Positions 19,871 to 28,642 of a stretch of DNA of 63,007 bases are shown here, piece by piece. The stretch's first letter is position 1, and every line of letters begins with the position of its first letter. The position numbers were made by a program, and so were the translations under genes. The notes beneath the pieces were generated by a model. It was not told where the DNA came from and made no database searches. It worked only from the letters and a program-made list of their open reading frames with translations. The stretch is from NCBI GenBank assembly GCA_017521605.1, contig JAFXCD010000022.1:1-63007 (forward strand), read 5' to 3'. This DNA comes from Lachnospiraceae bacterium (lineage in GTDB: Bacteria; Bacillota; Clostridia; Lachnospirales; Lachnospiraceae).

Positions 19871-20389
19871 CTAAGCATCTAAATCTCCACTATATCCAAA
19901 ACCAAAATTATTATCATCTTCATTATTTTCGCTTTTATATATGCTGATGACTCCTCCATACTTACATACCAAATATGATTCCGATGTTAATGGTTTACCG
20001 TCTCCTGCTAAGCTTTTAACAACAAATTTTTCTTTACAGTTTTGCCATCCTTCCAGTATCACCGGTTTGCATTTTTTCCCATTTACATTTTTTTCCTCCC
20101 CTAATCTGGCATCAGGCTTTAATAAAATATCTTCTGTATTTTCTGGATTCTTTTTGCATACACCAAACCATGCAATATTTTGTTGTTGCATTTTATCTTT
20201 ATTTTCATCACCAACTACAATATCACAATCTAATAAAAAAGGATGCATTTTTTTCTTCGGATCGGCTGTTTCTTCTATATCTATACCCCAACCATGGTCT
20301 TTTATCAAATTAGCGCACCTGGTATGTGAACCACAATCACACTTGAGTACCACTCCTCTAGTAACATAACTTCTTATTTCATCTCCCAT
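19871..20389 (-). CDS. DUF4280 PAAR-like spike tip protein (cassette B)
   Basis: 172 residues. It shares with the cassette A protein the early Cys-rich segment (VLKCDCGSHTRCANL), the conserved KDHGWGIDI, the phrase IAWFGVCK (VHFGQCK in A), a central CKPVI...W segment and the closing SYLVCKYGGVISIY. This is the DUF4280 pattern. It lacks the central hydrophobic insert of the A version. It stands between the Imm11-like gene (3-nt gap) and the large VgrG effector gene, which suits a tip that caps that VgrG. Metal binding by the Cys residues is expected from the family, not shown. Confidence 0.8.
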   Translation of the reverse strand: MGDEIRSYVTRGVVLKCDCGSHTRCANLIKDHGWGIDIEETADPKKKMHPFLLDCDIVVGDENKDKMQQQNIAWFGVCKKNPENTEDILLKPDARLGEEKNVNGKKCKPVILEGWQNCKEKFVVKSLAGDGKPLTSESYLVCKYGGVISIYKSENNEDDNNFGFGYSGDLDA

Positions 20390-20392
20390 ATA

Positions 20393-20917
20393 CTATTCCA
20401 CCTCTAACTCTCTTAATCTAAAACCAAATATATACCTTTTTAATAAACATTCTACATAATCTTGTCTTACCACAATATTTGTTGATGATGGGCCATCCAA
20501 AATAAACAATACTTGATCCGGTATCTTATCCCCATCAAGAACACCTTCAATAATCATTGATTTATCTTGATTCATTTTTGTTTTTTTGCTTAAACAATCA
20601 TATTTTTTCAATAATGGAAACATATATTTTTCCATCTTTTCTTTACTTTGATCTACTAAAGGCATATCCTTATATTTCATATATGGCTCAAACTGAGATA
20701 ATAAATCAGCCGCCTCCTCCGGTAATAATAACCATGGCTTAACGATTAATTCTTTTCCTGCACTGTTACTGGCAAACTTACAAAACAGTACCGTCACTTT
20801 TGGTATATATGCATATCTTTCCGGCACTAAATTTTTAGTCTCAACTTTTCGCGACCAATTAACTAATTGTGGAACTTCTAAACATTTCGTATCTTGTTCT
20901 AATAAAAAGTATTTCAT
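20393..20917 (-). CDS. Imm11/DUF1629-like protein conserved in both cassettes (B)
   Basis: 174 residues from the chosen ATG; an upstream GTG at 20926 overlaps the likely ribosome site (AGGTGGTG). The ending DKIPDQVLFILDGPSSTNIV, then VRQDYVECLLKRYIFGFRLR and ELEVE, matches the cassette A protein in spacing and pattern and resembles Imm11-type C-termini. The N-terminal half shares only general features with A (an acidic segment, PEEAADLLSQFEPYMKYKDM). It is followed after 3 nt by the DUF4280 gene. Presence of one copy per cassette at a fixed place suggests an accessory of the tip or spike. Confidence 0.55.
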   Translation of the reverse strand: MKYFLLEQDTKCLEVPQLVNWSRKVETKNLVPERYAYIPKVTVLFCKFASNSAGKELIVKPWLLLPEEAADLLSQFEPYMKYKDMPLVDQSKEKMEKYMFPLLKKYDCLSKKTKMNQDKSMIIEGVLDGDKIPDQVLFILDGPSSTNIVVRQDYVECLLKRYIFGFRLRELEVE

Positions 20918-20935
20918 ATGCACCACCTACATAAC

Positions 20936-21553
20936 TTACTCATTTTTCACTGATGATATAGAATATATTTCACTACCTTGTTCCCATATTTTTCCAAATA
21001 AGATTGAAACCTCTTCAATCATATCTATCTCAAGTATTTTTTTATGATATTGAAACGAACTTATATATCTTATAATATAAATGAATACTATCTTGTAGTA
21101 ATCTGAAGAATACATAAGTTTCACCATTTGCTCTTCTCTTGAAGTAAGACGATAGATTTCATTTCTTAAAGCACCAATTAAGTATTTTATGTCATCTTGA
21201 TAATATGGATAAACAAATGCCGGTTCCCAGATAACATCAACACAGCTTCCACTATATCCCTTTTCATCCAATGCTCTAAACTGTATTTCTAATTTATCTT
21301 CCTGAATCCCTGCCTGTAAATACGTAATATAGATTTCCTGAAGCCTACCAAATTCTCCATTTTTCTGTGCTTCTAACACTTTAGTATATAATTGGGCGAC
21401 CAATGCCATAAAAAAATCTATTTCCTTATCCTCATTTTCCATGATTCTTTCCATAATCTTTTCAATATTATCAGCCAAACGTTCTGACATTAGCTCAATA
21501 GACTTCTCTTTAATCAAGTCGATTCTATCTTCTTTTACTTCTTGTAATGACAT
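20936..21553 (-). CDS. Conserved cassette protein of unknown function (205 aa, B)
   Basis: 205 residues, helical N-terminus rich in Lys and Glu (ERLADNIEKIMERIMENEDK), then a mixed region (IYITYLQAGIQEDKLEIQFR) and a hydrophobic helix (IVFIYIIRYISSF) that may be buried instead of membranous. It corresponds in position and weakly in sequence to the N-terminal 190 residues of the pentapeptide-repeat protein in cassette A. Its start lies 4 nt after the short VgrG gene. No known family is recognised. A role specific to spike assembly is inferred from its place. Confidence 0.55.
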   Translation of the reverse strand: MSLQEVKEDRIDLIKEKSIELMSERLADNIEKIMERIMENEDKEIDFFMALVAQLYTKVLEAQKNGEFGRLQEIYITYLQAGIQEDKLEIQFRALDEKGYSGSCVDVIWEPAFVYPYYQDDIKYLIGALRNEIYRLTSREEQMVKLMYSSDYYKIVFIYIIRYISSFQYHKKILEIDMIEEVSILFGKIWEQGSEIYSISSVKNE

Positions 21554-21557
21554 ACTA

Positions 21558-23024
21558 TTATTTCCTCTCTTGTAACCTTACTTCTTTTCCTTTGATAGTA
21601 GTAATTCCCAAATTCATATCTATCATATTTTTTTCAACTCCCGCTTCACCTTGCTCTAATAAAATCTGATGTGTTGCTTCTATTACAATAGAGTCTTCAC
21701 TTGTCATTACAATCTTTTCATTTGAGTGAATATTTAGAGGCTTCAACGTGTCTATAATAATACCTTCTGTATCATCTAAAGCAATCATCATATCTTCATT
21801 ATTTGTAATAATAATGCATGTAGGTGCAAAAATTAATTCTTTGTTATATTTATTCTTAATGGATTTGTATTCAGGATTTGTTCTAGCTTCAGGCAATTGT
21901 GATAGAATGGGATTATTTTGTACATACTCTGAAGTTATTCCAGTATTTACCACATCTAAATGTACGGCACTAATCACATATGCATCCTTTTCCCTTTCAC
22001 TTGGGAAATATAATCTAACCCTATCCTCTTCTTCCGGCATACAATACCATCCCGAACCATCTTTAGATGATGCAACCGTCGCAAATGGAAATTCTTTACT
22101 TCCACGAATAAGATTATTATTATCACAATCGAGTGTGACTCTAATCATTGTTCCCGAAACACTGGCAACTTCCCCTTCTAATGAAGCTCCTATAATTTTT
22201 TCATTAGGTGTATATGGAACTTTGAAAAAGCTCTTACTTCTACATGAATATGTGAAAGTCAATTCCTCATCAACCATTTTGCCAATCACTTCGTATACGA
22301 ACAACTCGTTATTTTGGAAATTAATCCTATCACCTAAATACAATATATCTCTAGTGGTTATTCTAAATTGCTTTGCCTCATTCTCTACTAAATCTAATCC
22401 TTTACTATTCTTATTTCTCATCTCCGACAAAACATTTTCTATTGAATATTCTAAAACATTACTTAATTCTTTTAATTCATTACTTTTTAATCCCATTTGA
22501 TAACGAATTCCCTCTAAATTCACAATTGGTAATAACACTTCTCCAATTAAAGAGGCTGTTCTCTTTAAAAACTCCCAATCCGTCTCATTATACTGCGCCA
22601 AAAATGTACCTACTTTTTCATTGCCTACTTCTGTATGAATAAATGCTCCACTTTCTCTACTAATAGACTCCATTAAATTTAGAACAATTCTATCTTCTTT
22701 TTGAAATGTTCGTTTCTTTTGTTCCATATCCAAGTTAATTGTTTCTGATATTAATTCTAATATCAAAACATCCTCATAACCCTTATGTACAATTTCAACA
22801 TTATATACAGTTCCAATAAAAATAACCTGTTCTACAGACTCATCTTCTATGTATACTTTCAGTTGATTAGTACTCATACAATAATTAATTATGCTCTCAC
22901 AATTCGCTTGCTTTATCATGCCTGTCAGCTTAATTCGTGAATGTTCATTCACCTTACAAGTAATTTCAATATCTCTTACATAAAAATCTGGAATATCTTT
23001 TATTTTGATAAGAACTGCTCTCAT
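21558..23024 (-). CDS. Short VgrG/Pvc8-type spike protein (cassette B)
   Basis: 488 residues with a GGAGAAGGG site. The gp27-like part holds LAQYNETDWEFLKRTASLIG at about 145-164. The gp5-like OB fold at about 280-350 holds GWYCMPEEEDRVRLYFPSER. The C-terminal 90 residues form short beta repeats (GIIIDTLKPLNIHS, KIVMTSEDSIVIEA, HQILLEQG, GITTIKGKEVRLQ). The DGSGWYCMPEE block is close to the cassette A protein's DGSGFYCMPKE. It has no cargo domain. The gene follows the DcrB-like gene and is tightly linked to the next gene, as in cassette A. Confidence 0.88.
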   Translation of the reverse strand: MRAVLIKIKDIPDFYVRDIEITCKVNEHSRIKLTGMIKQANCESIINYCMSTNQLKVYIEDESVEQVIFIGTVYNVEIVHKGYEDVLILELISETINLDMEQKKRTFQKEDRIVLNLMESISRESGAFIHTEVGNEKVGTFLAQYNETDWEFLKRTASLIGEVLLPIVNLEGIRYQMGLKSNELKELSNVLEYSIENVLSEMRNKNSKGLDLVENEAKQFRITTRDILYLGDRINFQNNELFVYEVIGKMVDEELTFTYSCRSKSFFKVPYTPNEKIIGASLEGEVASVSGTMIRVTLDCDNNNLIRGSKEFPFATVASSKDGSGWYCMPEEEDRVRLYFPSEREKDAYVISAVHLDVVNTGITSEYVQNNPILSQLPEARTNPEYKSIKNKYNKELIFAPTCIIITNNEDMMIALDDTEGIIIDTLKPLNIHSNEKIVMTSEDSIVIEATHQILLEQGEAGVEKNMIDMNLGITTIKGKEVRLQERK

Positions 23025-23049
23025 TTTCCCTTCTCCTTAATTATTTAGA

Positions 23050-23637
23050 TTATTCATAAGTTTTAATAGACATAAAAACTTCCTTTGCTATCGGCTTCCA
23101 TATATCCTTCTCTTCAGCATTACAATTAAATACAAAATTCAACTGTTTACCGGCAACAGACGTTACACCCATAAAATTATAGATCATAGCATCTATTCCT
23201 CTGGTAATAAAGTCGAACCAAAATACAAGCTTATTGGTATTCTCATTTATATTTGATTCTTTATCTAAAAATAAATCATATGGTTTATAATTCTTTGTAA
23301 TCTGATACATCTGTTCACCAACTTCTTTAGTCATTGCATCCGTCCCTTCCAAAGGAAGTGGATTCAGTCCAAAATCAACACCACCTAATCTATGTGTTTT
23401 AATATATTTCGGACGTCCTTCGCTTGGATATTTATACTTCTTTATCGGTTCCGGGATATCAATAAAGTCAACCGGTAAATATACCTCGATTCGATCCTCT
23501 TCAAAGATAAACTTATCAAATAGCATTTCTTCGCCTTTTACAAAAATATTGCTATAAATACTTCCTCTTGTCTCCTTTTTATATTCATTCGCCTCTTTAA
23601 TAAACTGTTCGTCTTCTCTTTCATAATCTTGTTTCAT
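23050..23637 (-). CDS. DcrB/Mog1-like protein, possible chaperone (B)
   Basis: 195 residues with AAGGAG before ATG. It pairs with the 211-residue protein of cassette A: both have a charged helical start, then RIEVYLPVDFIDIPEPIKKY (A has a similar beta-strand plus 'MEIYPSGNRPKYVYG'; B has YPSEGRPKYIKT), and a C-terminal FDFITRGIDAMIYNFMGVTS followed by a final helix. The shared YPS-x-x-RPKY motif is specific to this pair. A DcrB/PsbP-type fold fits the strand-helix order. It directly precedes the short VgrG in both cassettes. Chaperone function is inferred. Confidence 0.5.
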   Translation of the reverse strand: MKQDYEREDEQFIKEANEYKKETRGSIYSNIFVKGEEMLFDKFIFEEDRIEVYLPVDFIDIPEPIKKYKYPSEGRPKYIKTHRLGGVDFGLNPLPLEGTDAMTKEVGEQMYQITKNYKPYDLFLDKESNINENTNKLVFWFDFITRGIDAMIYNFMGVTSVAGKQLNFVFNCNAEEKDIWKPIAKEVFMSIKTYE

Positions 23638-23652
23638 CTTTAATCTCCTTTC

Positions 23653-24351
23653 TTACATCATCCTTATAGCATTCATTCTCATCGTCACATCTTCTCCCAG
23701 CACTCCAAAATGCTTGTCCCACAGGACTTCAACCTTATATCCCAGAGGTAAGAACAATATTTCAGCCAATTCGATAAGCTGTTCCGTTTTTCTTCGTTTT
23801 TGTTCTCCCACGTACAGAATATATGCAGCATCATGGTAACAATCTCTATATAGAACACCGGTATTTAATAAGTCAATGATTACTTTCTTATAAATTTCCA
23901 TACTTCCATTGGGAGTAATGCCTGACTTCATCATGTTCCTTTGTTGTTCAAGATAATGCATGATCAGATATTTCTGTTGAACATTTAGGTCTTCATAGTA
24001 TTGCTTTATCTTTTCACCATACAGTCCCTGTTCTATGTCCCATCCGCATTTTCTTTTGTTATATTCTTTTATTGATATGCCTTCCGTACTGTCTGTTTGT
24101 ATCAGATAGTGAGCGCATACATCAAACAGCACCATATCTCTTTGTGTTTTAGGTACTCCCCTGCTTTGAAAAAAGGAACCGAATACATTTTCATATCTGT
24201 ACAATGCATTAAATATGCATTCCTTATCTTCCGTTTCCTCAACAATCTCTTTATAGGGATTCCAAGAGGAAGCTTGCCTGAAGTGAATATCTTCCCCATT
24301 ATTCTCCAAAAGATATTCCCATATAAATTGCTTTTTACGTTTTTTTCCCAT
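23653..24351 (-). CDS. Conserved cassette protein of unknown function (232 aa, B)
   Basis: 232 residues, start after a GGGGG ribosome site. It is the paralogue of the 223-residue protein of cassette A: WEYLLENNGEDIHFRQASSW near the start, EQGLYGEKIKQYYEDL in the middle, and the closing ILFLPLGYKVEVLWDKHFGV. Predicted soluble and helical. The last segment is the best conserved and may be a contact surface. It is embedded between the 421-residue and DcrB-like genes, the same relative order as the A copies except that in A the 259-residue gene comes between. Confidence 0.6.
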   Translation of the reverse strand: MGKKRKKQFIWEYLLENNGEDIHFRQASSWNPYKEIVEETEDKECIFNALYRYENVFGSFFQSRGVPKTQRDMVLFDVCAHYLIQTDSTEGISIKEYNKRKCGWDIEQGLYGEKIKQYYEDLNVQQKYLIMHYLEQQRNMMKSGITPNGSMEIYKKVIIDLLNTGVLYRDCYHDAAYILYVGEQKRRKTEQLIELAEILFLPLGYKVEVLWDKHFGVLGEDVTMRMNAIRMM

Positions 24352-24372
24352 TCGTCCCCCTCTTCCTTACTA

Positions 24373-25638
24373 TTAGCTTAACCACTCTCCATAGCACAAG
24401 AACTCCGGATATTTACGTTGTACCGTTGTAACAATAAAGCTCAAAATATCATTTGACAGGAAATCAAATACTCGTTGTTCAAATTGCAGTACCATCGGTT
24501 GTCTTAACACCTTCACCTCGAACTCTTCTGTTATGCCTTTATCCATGGAATAGATTGGTTCTTTCGCCTTATATACATCCGGGAATAAAACGTCCTTTAA
24601 ACCCATTCTATCCCTGTAACCAAGCGCATTAACAACTCTAAACACATCGCCAACTGTACGTGCCGGCACAATTGGTGCTCCTTCTGATTTATTGCTTAAT
24701 ATCGGATATGCCGAATACATATTGGTAATCGGTAGTATTCGATACATTTTCCACTTTCTCGCATCGGAAGACATTGTTGTAGCCACAATTCCTTCCGGGC
24801 CGGATGTTCTTGTTAATATGCTTTCCTCTTCTGCTATCAGAGTAAAACCAGGTTTTAAATAATACTTAGAAAAAAAGTGTTGATATTGGGCATGATCTAT
24901 ATTTGCAACCTTTTTCACCTCGGAAATACAAGTATACTCTTCTACATTCCAAACCGGGAAACAGTCAAATTTAAACTTTGTGGCATATTCCTCAAAATTA
25001 ATGTCTATATTATCTATTTCCTGGCTTACCAACATCTCATCAGCTTTTAGGTATACATCTAAAAACTTATTAAGATAAGCTGTACAAACTGTATTCCAGC
25101 TAAAACCATTATTGGTAACTACTCGAAAAAGCTTCTTTACCAAGCTGCTATATTCTGTATTACATCTTAATTCTGCAGTAATAGGATGCTGCGAATTCCC
25201 CATATATATATATCCATGGAATTCTCTCTTTTTCTCCAGCAATGCCTTTATTTCATCATATCCCATTTCACAGAATACAGAAAAAACTTTTACTTCTCTT
25301 CCTTGCTGAAATGCTTCCACTAACTCATCAACAGATACCTCTACCTTCTCCATATCTGCTTTTACCATTGGAAACATACTACCTTCTGTTACGTCAAAAG
25401 TACTTCTTGTAGAAACTCCGATATTAATGCAGAATGTCTCTTCCTTTTTACCAAGCTCATCAGCAACACTTTCTTCAAGTTTTGCTATCTTAGCATCTGT
25501 ATAGTGATATAATTCTTTAAACAAGCGACTCATAATCTCTCGAGTTTCTTTTCTATCCTCAAGACTTTCAATTTCCAACAAGCGGCTTTCTATAAGCTTG
25601 TCCATATCAAAATTTTTATCTAATAACTTATTGACCAT
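24373..25638 (-). CDS. Conserved cassette protein of unknown function (421 aa, B)
   Basis: 421 residues. It is the paralogue of the 413-residue protein in cassette A: a helical N-terminus (IESRLLEIESLEDRKETREI), the pair CINIGVSTRSTFDVTEGSMF, the WNTVCTAYLNKFLDVYLKAD block, a DISxxE-like 'DNIDINFEEYATKFKFDCFP' segment (A has 'NISIDFGEYTSMVRYDVFP'), and the end ILSFIVTTVQRKYPEFLCYG. No membrane segment and no known domain are seen. Equal size in both cassettes implies a fixed structural part. Confidence 0.6.
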   Translation of the reverse strand: MVNKLLDKNFDMDKLIESRLLEIESLEDRKETREIMSRLFKELYHYTDAKIAKLEESVADELGKKEETFCINIGVSTRSTFDVTEGSMFPMVKADMEKVEVSVDELVEAFQQGREVKVFSVFCEMGYDEIKALLEKKREFHGYIYMGNSQHPITAELRCNTEYSSLVKKLFRVVTNNGFSWNTVCTAYLNKFLDVYLKADEMLVSQEIDNIDINFEEYATKFKFDCFPVWNVEEYTCISEVKKVANIDHAQYQHFFSKYYLKPGFTLIAEEESILTRTSGPEGIVATTMSSDARKWKMYRILPITNMYSAYPILSNKSEGAPIVPARTVGDVFRVVNALGYRDRMGLKDVLFPDVYKAKEPIYSMDKGITEEFEVKVLRQPMVLQFEQRVFDFLSNDILSFIVTTVQRKYPEFLCYGEWLS

Positions 25639-25650
25639 TTTGTTTATTCC

Positions 25651-26430
25651 TTAATCGACTATTAGCCTTCTATGCTCCATATGTCGTCCAACTGTATTTG
25701 CCCGTTCGCCCTTCACAAGCTTTAAGGTTTCTGTCAATGCCTTATATATTTCGTCATTATTTCTTTCCTTAAATGGCTGATTTAGTCTCCACGAAAGGTA
25801 GAGATTAATCTCATCTGCATTTAAAGTGGTACCGTCCGTTGCTGCAATTCTGCTCAAAAACTGCTTATCTTCAGGACTGTTAATATTACATTTTAGTGCT
25901 TCTGACATATATTTTTTCAAAACCTCAATTGATATTGAGCCCTTACCATATGCAGACCACTTTGCATTCTTCAGACACACCGTGTCATACTCCGTACTCA
26001 TATCCTGAAAATCTCTATAATTGGTACGTAACATAGCACCTGTTTGTAATCGAAAACGACATAATTCTATATCACTTTCTAAAAGCTGTTCTTTTGTTAT
26101 CAACGCCACTTCTACTTGGCGGACGATATAATCTACTTCCTTTTGCTCTTCTACAGCTCTTGCTATTAACAATAACAATTCGTTTGTTGCCTGTATTGGT
26201 ACCTCTATTTGAGAATATATGTAGTAAGGAATGGAATTCAAAATAATAACGCCCTTACCTACTTTGATATATCCCGGTGCAGTAGAAATTGCACAGCCCT
26301 TCAATACTCCATCTGAATATCCGGTATATTTCAATTCCTGACTATCTATTGAGGCTTCTTTAAGTATCTCCAGCATCTCATGTGTGAGAATATTGCCCGC
26401 TTTAAAAACCGGTTCTTTTTGTATAATCAT
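25651..26430 (-). CDS. Conserved cassette protein, possible baseplate component (259 aa, B)
   Basis: 259 residues, the same length as its cassette A paralogue. It begins with FKAGNILTHEMLEILKEASI, then GYSDGVLKGCAISTAPGYIK and VGKGVIILNSIPYYIYSQIE, a beta-rich pattern like the N-terminal shell domain of baseplate proteins. The middle ELCRFRLQTGAMLRTNYRDF and KWSAYGKGSI blocks are the best conserved. It ends RHMEHRRLIVD. In this cassette it comes directly after the sheath-like gene (16-nt gap), before the 421-residue gene; in cassette A the order is different. A TssK-like role is possible, not established. Confidence 0.55.
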   Translation of the reverse strand: MIIQKEPVFKAGNILTHEMLEILKEASIDSQELKYTGYSDGVLKGCAISTAPGYIKVGKGVIILNSIPYYIYSQIEVPIQATNELLLLIARAVEEQKEVDYIVRQVEVALITKEQLLESDIELCRFRLQTGAMLRTNYRDFQDMSTEYDTVCLKNAKWSAYGKGSISIEVLKKYMSEALKCNINSPEDKQFLSRIAATDGTTLNADEINLYLSWRLNQPFKERNNDEIYKALTETLKLVKGERANTVGRHMEHRRLIVD

Positions 26431-26446
26431 ATTGATTCCCTCTTCC

Positions 26447-28477
26447 TTAATTCAAGAAAACTGTTCGTTGGCATGTTGTATCATTAAAAGTCACTTCGAA
26501 AACACACTCTCTATTATCTTTATCCAATTTATACTGTATGGTTTCTCCTGTTTTCAAAATGGAATTATAATACTCACCACTTTTTTCCCACTTTCCTATA
26601 AGGCTTCCCGGCCTTTTCTGAAAGAATTGCTCGATTAATGTGGATTTGAAATCCTGTGTTTCATAACGCATCTTTCGTTCTATATAGGTCAATGTCTGAA
26701 TCATACTCAAACTATTTCTCAGACCAAACATCTTTGACATGGCACAATCTTGTATAATTAGCAAACGATTGTTATATGGTGCAAAAAAGATACCACAACA
26801 TTTTCTCTCAATATCACTTAATAATTCATCTGTATAACCCAACATTCCGGTTTTTAGTACACAAGGAAGCTTCACATAACTTTGGTTTTCATGAATCCGG
26901 AAAGAAACTCCCGGAGTCTCTTTATTGATTCTTCTGGGGAAATGCTTCTCCAAGAATTCCGGACACTGAATTGCAGCATATATTCCGGCCGCCACATAGG
27001 AAGCTTCTATCGTACAATTTCTAAGCCACAATTGTTTTCTTGTGTCCCTATATAAAGAATCTTCCGCCTTACTCTCCCGTATATTTATATCCACTTCCAT
27101 ATAGGTATTACTAGAAAGTGCAAAATTGGGAAAGCAGGGATACATATATTCTGCGTACTCCTTTTGCACAATATTTTCCTGACATTCAATCCACTCTTCT
27201 ATCCCATTCTGCGCAATCCATTCTGCGCAAGAATGCTCACCAGACACCGGACTAAAAAATATCTGTATCCTATATTCTGTTAATATTTTAGCCAGAAGCT
27301 CTACCTCTTCATAGCTGTTTATATCATTTAGTAATAACTTATTGCTACCTTTAAAACGTTCTCTTACACCACCACTGTTTTCTATTCCTTTATATTCCAT
27401 ATGCGGAATGATTCCGTACCATATTATATGTTCTGTAAATACTTTTCCATTGGTTGAACTTAGGAACAGTCTTAGCTTTTCTCTTGCCTTTATATCATTT
27501 AGGTCTCTGGGTGTAATATTAGAAATCAGTAATTTAGGTTTCATACCTTCAGCATCAACTGTATACTGTGCAAAATAGGTATAAATTCCCAATAGCTTTT
27601 CTAATAGTGGCCTTAATTGATTCCAATAGCTTTCCACTATATTAATGTGAAATTCCAAACTTTGATAATATATCTCTCTTATTGTGTCGGCATCCTGCTT
27701 TTGCCCATGCATAACTATGTAAAAAAAGGTCTTAAACCATTCTCCATTCTGTTCTTCTTCTAAGATTTCATCTATCCATTTTCTGTACTTATCCAAAGAT
27801 TTCTCAGGAATGGTAATATGCTTATACAAAAAGGCATTTGACACCTTTTCTATACTGGTTTGTATGTTTTCTTTATCTTTTACTATGATTTTTAATACAT
27901 CATCTTCACTTTCTAACGCTTCAAGCTCCTTACTGGAAAACAGTACCACCAAATACACTAATATTACTAAGTTATTATATTTTTCAACAAATTTCTTAAT
28001 TGCTTTTTCAGCTTCTTTTTTTCTCCTATTCCTGAACAATGACAATATATGTGAATACTCTCCATATACTTCTTTCTCATCCGGAAAAGGGAACAATAAT
28101 TGTGTGATATTATCTTCCAGTTCAAGGCAACAATTTGTCTCTCCCTTTATCATATTGGTATAATATCTTAATAATGGATAATCTTCATGGATCTTGGTAC
28201 TGCAAACCTCGTAACCACCACTTTGTCCGATTGTGGTAATCTCTTCTCTGCTTGTTGTACAAATAACCTTTTTATTCGTTCCATCCAATGCCAAATAGAT
28301 CTCAGGTTGTAATTTCCTGATACACTCTTCCAAAGATGACACTTCCAAGTTGTTATGAATTAACTGTAATGTTTCATCCGTAACCCCTTCTTTACTTGAA
28401 TCATGTATATAAGTTAGAAGATTTTCTTTTCCCGGATTTATCTCTTCAAAAAGAATTGTCCTATTTGTCTGCTCCAT
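26447..28477 (-). CDS. Contractile-sheath-like protein, cassette B paralogue
   Basis: 676 residues. The first 18 residues are identical to the cassette A paralogue because the DNA lies in the seam repeat; the rest is far more diverged. The conserved C-terminal blocks are CTIEASYVAAGIYAAIQCPE, VSFRIHENQSYVKLPCVLKT and YIERKMRYETQDFKSTLIEQ followed by FFQKRPGSLIGKW. The large middle region (about 200-330) is charged and helical. The gene follows the Hsp70-like gene after 27 nt. It may make an alternative sheath, or a ring that joins this spike cassette to the shared sheath. Confidence 0.65.
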   Translation of the reverse strand: MEQTNRTILFEEINPGKENLLTYIHDSSKEGVTDETLQLIHNNLEVSSLEECIRKLQPEIYLALDGTNKKVICTTSREEITTIGQSGGYEVCSTKIHEDYPLLRYYTNMIKGETNCCLELEDNITQLLFPFPDEKEVYGEYSHILSLFRNRRKKEAEKAIKKFVEKYNNLVILVYLVVLFSSKELEALESEDDVLKIIVKDKENIQTSIEKVSNAFLYKHITIPEKSLDKYRKWIDEILEEEQNGEWFKTFFYIVMHGQKQDADTIREIYYQSLEFHINIVESYWNQLRPLLEKLLGIYTYFAQYTVDAEGMKPKLLISNITPRDLNDIKAREKLRLFLSSTNGKVFTEHIIWYGIIPHMEYKGIENSGGVRERFKGSNKLLLNDINSYEEVELLAKILTEYRIQIFFSPVSGEHSCAEWIAQNGIEEWIECQENIVQKEYAEYMYPCFPNFALSSNTYMEVDINIRESKAEDSLYRDTRKQLWLRNCTIEASYVAAGIYAAIQCPEFLEKHFPRRINKETPGVSFRIHENQSYVKLPCVLKTGMLGYTDELLSDIERKCCGIFFAPYNNRLLIIQDCAMSKMFGLRNSLSMIQTLTYIERKMRYETQDFKSTLIEQFFQKRPGSLIGKWEKSGEYYNSILKTGETIQYKLDKDNRECVFEVTFNDTTCQRTVFLN

Positions 28478-28642
28478 CTTTTTACCCTTTATCTAAACTT
28501 TTTACTACTTTGAACCATCAAAGAAATCCATCTCCCATGCATCGTTTTCAAATGCATAGAAGGCTTCTCTGCCGATACACAGTATGGAGTTCCTTCTTGT
28601 TACAGGTACCAGGAAGAAGCCCCACTGATCCTTGGCTGCAAA
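28425..28642. repeat. Cassette seam repeat, copy B (intact context)
   Basis: Partner of the 216-bp repeat at 15708-15923. Here it covers the real 3' end of the Hsp70-like gene, the 27-nt gap with the AAAGGG ribosome site, and the first 18 codons of the cassette B sheath-like gene. Confidence 0.85.

Noticed and set aside
21748-22500. 250-codon plus-strand frame
   Set aside because: Antisense shadow of the cassette B short VgrG gene, which has the clear family motifs.
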